From Arthrobacter sp. MMS18-M83 (GTDB lineage: Bacteria; Actinomycetota; Actinomycetes; Actinomycetales; Micrococcaceae), in NCBI RefSeq assembly GCF_026683955.1, contig NZ_CP113343.1, positions 744,001 to 808,000 of the forward strand: 64,000 bases of DNA, written 5' to 3'. Positions 60,868 to 64,000 of the stretch are shown piece after piece. A program made the position numbers and the translations under genes. Within the stretch, counting starts at the first letter, position 1; every line of letters begins with the position of its first letter. A model generated the notes under the pieces. That model saw nothing but the letters and a program-made list of their open reading frames with translations. It ran no database searches and was not told where the DNA came from.

Positions 60868-61482
60868 ATGGAGTCTGCACACTATTTCAGCGCACAGCCC
60901 GCGGGGCCGTTCACCCGCAAGCCCCTCACGGTGGAACTGGCCGGCGCGACCCGCCGGCTCCAGACATCGGGCGGCATCTTCAGCCCCGACGGGATCGACA
61001 AGGGAACAGCGGTCCTGCTCTCCGAAGTTCCGCCCCCTGCCCCGCAGGGAAACCTGCTGGACATCGGCTGTGGCTGGGGACCCATCGCGTTGACCATGGG
61101 GCTCATGGCTCCGCACGCGCGCGTCCACGCGGTTGATGTCAACGAACGCTGCATCACTCTGACAAACGAGAACGCCGCCCTGCTGGACCTCCGGAACGTT
61201 ACCGCCAGCCTGCCGGACGACGTCGACCCCGCGGTGACGTTTGACACCATCTGGTCCAACCCGCCCATCCGTATCGGCAAGGATGAACTTCACAATCTGC
61301 TGCTTACGTGGCTGCCGCGGCTTGCGCCGGGTGGAAACGCCTGGCTCGTGGTCCAGAAAAACCTCGGCGCGGATTCACTTCAGCGTTGGCTTGCCGACAC
61401 TCTCGACGATTCTTTCTCCGTCTCGCGGGAAAGTACGTCGAAATCGTTTCGCATCCTGCGAATCAGGAAAGCGTCCCGCTAG
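60868..61482 (+). CDS. Class I SAM-dependent methyltransferase, RsmC/RlmG-like
   Basis: The protein has 204 residues. Motif I is LLDIGCGWGPIALTMGLMAP, the acidic strand is VHAVDVNERCI, and the N6/N2-type catalytic motif NPPI is in WSNPPIRIGKDELHNLLLTW. This single-domain form corresponds to the catalytic half of RsmC, which methylates guanine in 16S rRNA. The exact target is not known. Its 3' end overlaps dapF by 20 bp in convergent orientation. Confidence 0.87.
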   Translation: MESAHYFSAQPAGPFTRKPLTVELAGATRRLQTSGGIFSPDGIDKGTAVLLSEVPPPAPQGNLLDIGCGWGPIALTMGLMAPHARVHAVDVNERCITLTNENAALLDLRNVTASLPDDVDPAVTFDTIWSNPPIRIGKDELHNLLLTWLPRLAPGGNAWLVVQKNLGADSLQRWLADTLDDSFSVSRESTSKSFRILRIRKASR

Positions 61483-62431
61483 CAACAATCACGGCCGGGC
61501 CGCTCAGCTCCACGTGTTCCCGTCCGCTCGTGCCCGGGAAGAACCGCACCCGGACGACGCCGCCCGGCACGTTGACGCGCCACGTGTCGGGAGCGCCTTC
61601 CCCGGCCCAGTGACGGATTGCGACGGCGGCCGCGCAGGCACCCGTGCCACACGACTGGGTTTCGCCGACGCCCCTCTCGTGGACGCGCATCGTGATGTTG
61701 CCTATCCCGTCGTGCACGAGAGGCTCTGCGGGAACCACGAATTCGACATTCGTACCGTTCACCGGCTTGGGATCCACAACGGGTGCCTTGAAGAGCTGCG
61801 TAGCCTTAAGCTCCGAAAGCTCGGCGAGTGCCACCACAGTGTGCGGGTTGCCCATGCTGACGGACAGGGCGGGCCGGGCAACTTCCAATCCGTCGGCACT
61901 GACGAGGGAGTCCATGGCCTTACTGGTGGCATCCTGGGGGAAAATGAACTCCCAAGGGCCCATGTCAACCGCGTAACCGTCAGCTGTGCGGACGATCTTT
62001 TTGATGCCGCCGCGGGTTCCGATCGTCAAGGACTCACCAGCGTTCAGGGCGACAAAGCCCTGTTCGACGAGGAAATGGACGAATACGCGGACGCCGTTGC
62101 CGCACATTTCGGACAGCGAACCGTCGCCGTTGCGGTAGTCCATGAACCATTCGGCATCAGGGTCTGCGTCGAGGAGCTGGCGGCCTTCAGCGAGGAAACG
62201 CGACGGGACGGCGCGGATGAGCCCATCCCCACCCACTCCCAAGTGGCGGTCACAAAGCGCTGCAACCTGCTCCGGAGAGATTTGGTGCGCGTCCTCGGGG
62301 TCCGCGATCAGGACGAAATCGTTGCCCGTACCGTGCCCCTTGGAGAAGGCCAGCCCGTGAAGACCGGAGGCGGGAACGGTACCGCCGGCAGCGGCAGGCT
62401 GCGGGGCGGAAAATGCAAGGGTTTCGTCCAT
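61463..62431 (-). CDS. dapF: Diaminopimelate epimerase
   Basis: The protein has 322 residues. The two catalytic Cys are in SLSEMCGNGVRVF and TQSCGTGACAAAV. The N-terminal KGHGTGNDFVLI and MGNPHTVV are typical. It converts LL- to meso-diaminopimelate for lysine and peptidoglycan. An N-terminal ~27-residue extension precedes the fold. TAGCCT lies exactly 6 nt before the ATG (leaderless pattern), which also supports this start. Confidence 0.96.
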   Translation of the reverse strand: MDETLAFSAPQPAAAGGTVPASGLHGLAFSKGHGTGNDFVLIADPEDAHQISPEQVAALCDRHLGVGGDGLIRAVPSRFLAEGRQLLDADPDAEWFMDYRNGDGSLSEMCGNGVRVFVHFLVEQGFVALNAGESLTIGTRGGIKKIVRTADGYAVDMGPWEFIFPQDATSKAMDSLVSADGLEVARPALSVSMGNPHTVVALAELSELKATQLFKAPVVDPKPVNGTNVEFVVPAEPLVHDGIGNITMRVHERGVGETQSCGTGACAAAVAIRHWAGEGAPDTWRVNVPGGVVRVRFFPGTSGREHVELSGPAVIVASGTLS

Positions 62432-62462
62432 GGATCAAGGCTACCTGTACCGCGGGTTGCGC

Positions 62463-63404
62463 CTAAATCGCCGACGCCTGGCTTGCGCAGATTTCTGCGG
62501 CCTTCGCCACCAAATCGGGGTCCCGCCAGTCAAGCCAGTGGATCCGGGGGTCGGCACGGAACCAAGTGAGCTGGCGGCGGGCGAACTGGCGAGTGGCCAC
62601 GATGGTCTCTTCGGCCGCCCTGGCCGCGTCCGACTCGCCGCCGAGAACCCTGAGGAACTGGGCGTAGCCGAGCGCACGCGAGGCCGTCTTGCCCCGCCGC
62701 AGCCCGGCGGCGTCCAGCCGCGCAACCTCCTCGAGAAGTCCGGTGTCGACCATCCGGTGGACCCGTTCGGCGAGCCGATCGCGCAGTACGTCCCGATCGA
62801 CGTCGAGCCCTATCTGCACGGCCGGCTGAAAGTACTCGCGCTGCGGCATGAAGGAACTGAACGGGCGTCCTGTGAGCTCGAAGACTTCCAGCGCCCGGAT
62901 GACGCGGCGCGCGTCCCCTAGCCTGCCTGCGGAAACGGGATCGACACGTTCCAAGCGCTCCTGAAGGACAGGGAGACCGGATGTTTCGTGCTCCTGCTCC
63001 AGCCGTCGCCTGACGTCGGGATCCGTGCCCGGGAATTCCAGCACGTCGAGCGCTGCCCGAACGTAAAGTCCTGAACCGCCGACCAGGATGGCCCGCCTGC
63101 CGCGGCTATGAATATCTCGGATAGCCGATCGGCATTCGGCCTGGAAATCGGAAACGCTGGCTTCCTGGGTCACGTCCATGGTGTCCAGGAGGTGGTGGGG
63201 CACTCCTCTGCGTTCCGCGACACTGATCTTGGCCGTGCCGATGTCCATGCCCCGGTAAAACTGCATGGCATCAGCGTTGATGACCTCGCCGTCAAGCTCC
63301 AGGGCGAGGTCGACGCCAAGATCGGACTTGCCGGACCCTGTAGGCCCGACGACGGCGATCACGGGCGGCCTCGGATCAGCTGATCCGGCCGATGCTTCTG
63401 TCAT
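62463..63404 (-). CDS. miaA: tRNA dimethylallyltransferase
   Basis: The protein has 313 residues. The P-loop is [18 protein letters not shown]; it also has [19 protein letters not shown] (catalytic Asp), [25 protein letters not shown] and [13 protein letters not shown]. It adds dimethylallyl to A37 of tRNAs reading UNN codons. It starts 6 nt after the miaB stop, so the two act in one pathway from one operon. Confidence 0.97.
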   Translation of the reverse strand: MTEASAGSADPRPPVIAVVGPTGSGKSDLGVDLALELDGEVINADAMQFYRGMDIGTAKISVAERRGVPHHLLDTMDVTQEASVSDFQAECRSAIRDIHSRGRRAILVGGSGLYVRAALDVLEFPGTDPDVRRRLEQEHETSGLPVLQERLERVDPVSAGRLGDARRVIRALEVFELTGRPFSSFMPQREYFQPAVQIGLDVDRDVLRDRLAERVHRMVDTGLLEEVARLDAAGLRRGKTASRALGYAQFLRVLGGESDAARAAEETIVATRQFARRQLTWFRADPRIHWLDWRDPDLVAKAAEICASQASAI

Positions 63405-63410
63405 GTCCAG

Positions 63411-64000
63411 CTAGCCGCGCCGCACCGGCAGCGACGGCATGCCGAGGGAGACGCCTTTCATGCCAGCTGACCCGGCACCTGCACCAGTCGCTGGAGCGCC
63501 ACAGGAATCGGCCTGCGAGCGGTCCCAGGCGTCCCCGGCACGGGAGCGCCTGAGGCTGTAATCCGCCGTCGTGACCGGGTCTGAAACAAGGTGGAATGCT
63601 GCTGCCTCGGTGATGGTCACCGTGACAAAATCGCCTGGCCGTGGCGCCTCTGCGCCCTCCGGCACGGAGAAGTGCACCAGCCGCTGATCCTGGGAGCGGC
63701 CGGACAAGCGGTGCGTTTCCTCGGCCTTACGACCTGATTGGGCCGTGACGAGGAGCTCAACCCGCCGCCCAAGCTGCTTCGCGTTCTCCTCGGCTGCGAT
63801 GCGGTCCTGGAGGTCCGTCAGGCGCTCGTAGCGCTCCTGGACAACCGCCTTGGGCAGCTGGTCCGGAAGGTCCGCGGCCGGGGTGCCCGGGCGCTTGGAG
63901 TACTGGAAGGTGAACGCCGAGGCGAAGCGTGACTTCTCGACGACGTCAAGCGTCGCTTGGAAGTCCTCTTCAGTCTCGCCGGGGAAGCCCACGATGATAT
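63411..64000 (-). CDS. miaB: tRNA-2-methylthio-N6-dimethylallyladenosine synthase (partial, N-terminus off the window)
   Basis: The last ~195 residues are present. The visible part starts in the radical SAM barrel ([20 protein letters not shown]), passes [19 protein letters not shown] and ends in a TRAM RNA-binding domain ([40 protein letters not shown]). A Gly/Ala-rich tail of ~45 residues follows. MiaB methylthiolates i6A37 made by MiaA. The Fe-S cysteines lie outside the window. Confidence 0.93.
   Translation of the reverse strand, partial: IIVGFPGETEEDFQATLDVVEKSRFASAFTFQYSKRPGTPAADLPDQLPKAVVQERYERLTDLQDRIAAEENAKQLGRRVELLVTAQSGRKAEETHRLSGRSQDQRLVHFSVPEGAEAPRPGDFVTVTITEAAAFHLVSDPVTTADYSLRRSRAGDAWDRSQADSCGAPATGAGAGSAGMKGVSLGMPSLPVRRG

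Overview
The window is a 64 kb chromosomal segment of a high-GC actinobacterium. It is most likely a member of Arthrobacter sensu lato (Arthrobacter, Paenarthrobacter or Pseudarthrobacter). The evidence is the rRNA sequences, the order tyrS - rrn - TPR protein - HAD phosphatase - small ORF - tlyA, the bifunctional-type hisA/priA, an LysM gene divergent from lexA, and strongly GC-biased codon use. Almost every gene is core metabolism or information processing. No CRISPR array, prophage or tRNA gene was seen.

Layout, left to right. Bases 1-3461 (minus strand) are an overlapping operon: a TPR protein with a long RD/KPFG repeat, a HAD-IIA phosphatase, a small ORF and a partial tlyA. Bases 3.7-5.6 kb are an intergenic repeat field carrying an IS3-family element whose transposase is broken by a 44-bp tandem duplication. 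Bases 5.66-11.18 kb are a complete rRNA operon (16S-23S-5S, minus strand, no spacer tRNA) with promoter candidates to 11.56 kb. Then come tyrS, a HelD-like RNA-polymerase helicase, a GNAT acetyltransferase, mpg, an Ada-AlkA fusion and a mycothiol/DinB-fold protein. Bases 19.3-28.0 kb hold the complete arginine operon argCJBDFRGH (minus strand). Its candidate promoter and ArgR site sit so close to argC that the transcript is probably leaderless.

Bases 28.1-36.6 kb are an accessory block lying between argC and pheT, two loci that are near neighbours in several actinobacterial genomes. It holds a fatty-acid desaturase, a quinone oxidoreductase, a 1310-residue Pls/PosA-type peptide synthetase (adenylation, carrier, six membrane segments, three left-handed beta-helix domains), an M1 zinc aminopeptidase and a phosphopantetheinyl transferase. 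Together these look like a self-contained system that makes, activates and trims a cationic homo-poly-amino-acid of the epsilon-poly-lysine type. This is the most notable system in the window.

Bases 36.6-49.4 kb return to core genes. They are pheT and pheS (with a tiny upstream ORF), a SIMPL protein, pyroglutamyl peptidase, a probable LexA-controlled radical SAM enzyme (Rv2578c family), a Nudix hydrolase, an MFS transporter, a cation-diffusion facilitator, a TrmH-type rRNA methylase, then rplT-rpmI-infC (infC starts at ATT and has a 200-residue tail) and a DUF1844 gene. Bases 49.5-55.3 kb hold an MFS exporter and the his cluster hisC-hisB-hisH-(small membrane protein)-priA-sseB. Bases 55.3-64 kb hold the divergent SOS pair LysM cell-division inhibitor/lexA, then dinG, hflX, an rsmC-like methylase, dapF, miaA and a partial miaB.

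A recurrent feature across the window is a TANNNT-like -10 hexamer placed exactly 6-7 nt before the start codon of about a dozen genes. That is the signature of leaderless transcripts. All functional calls come from reading the sequence and recalled family knowledge; no database search was run.
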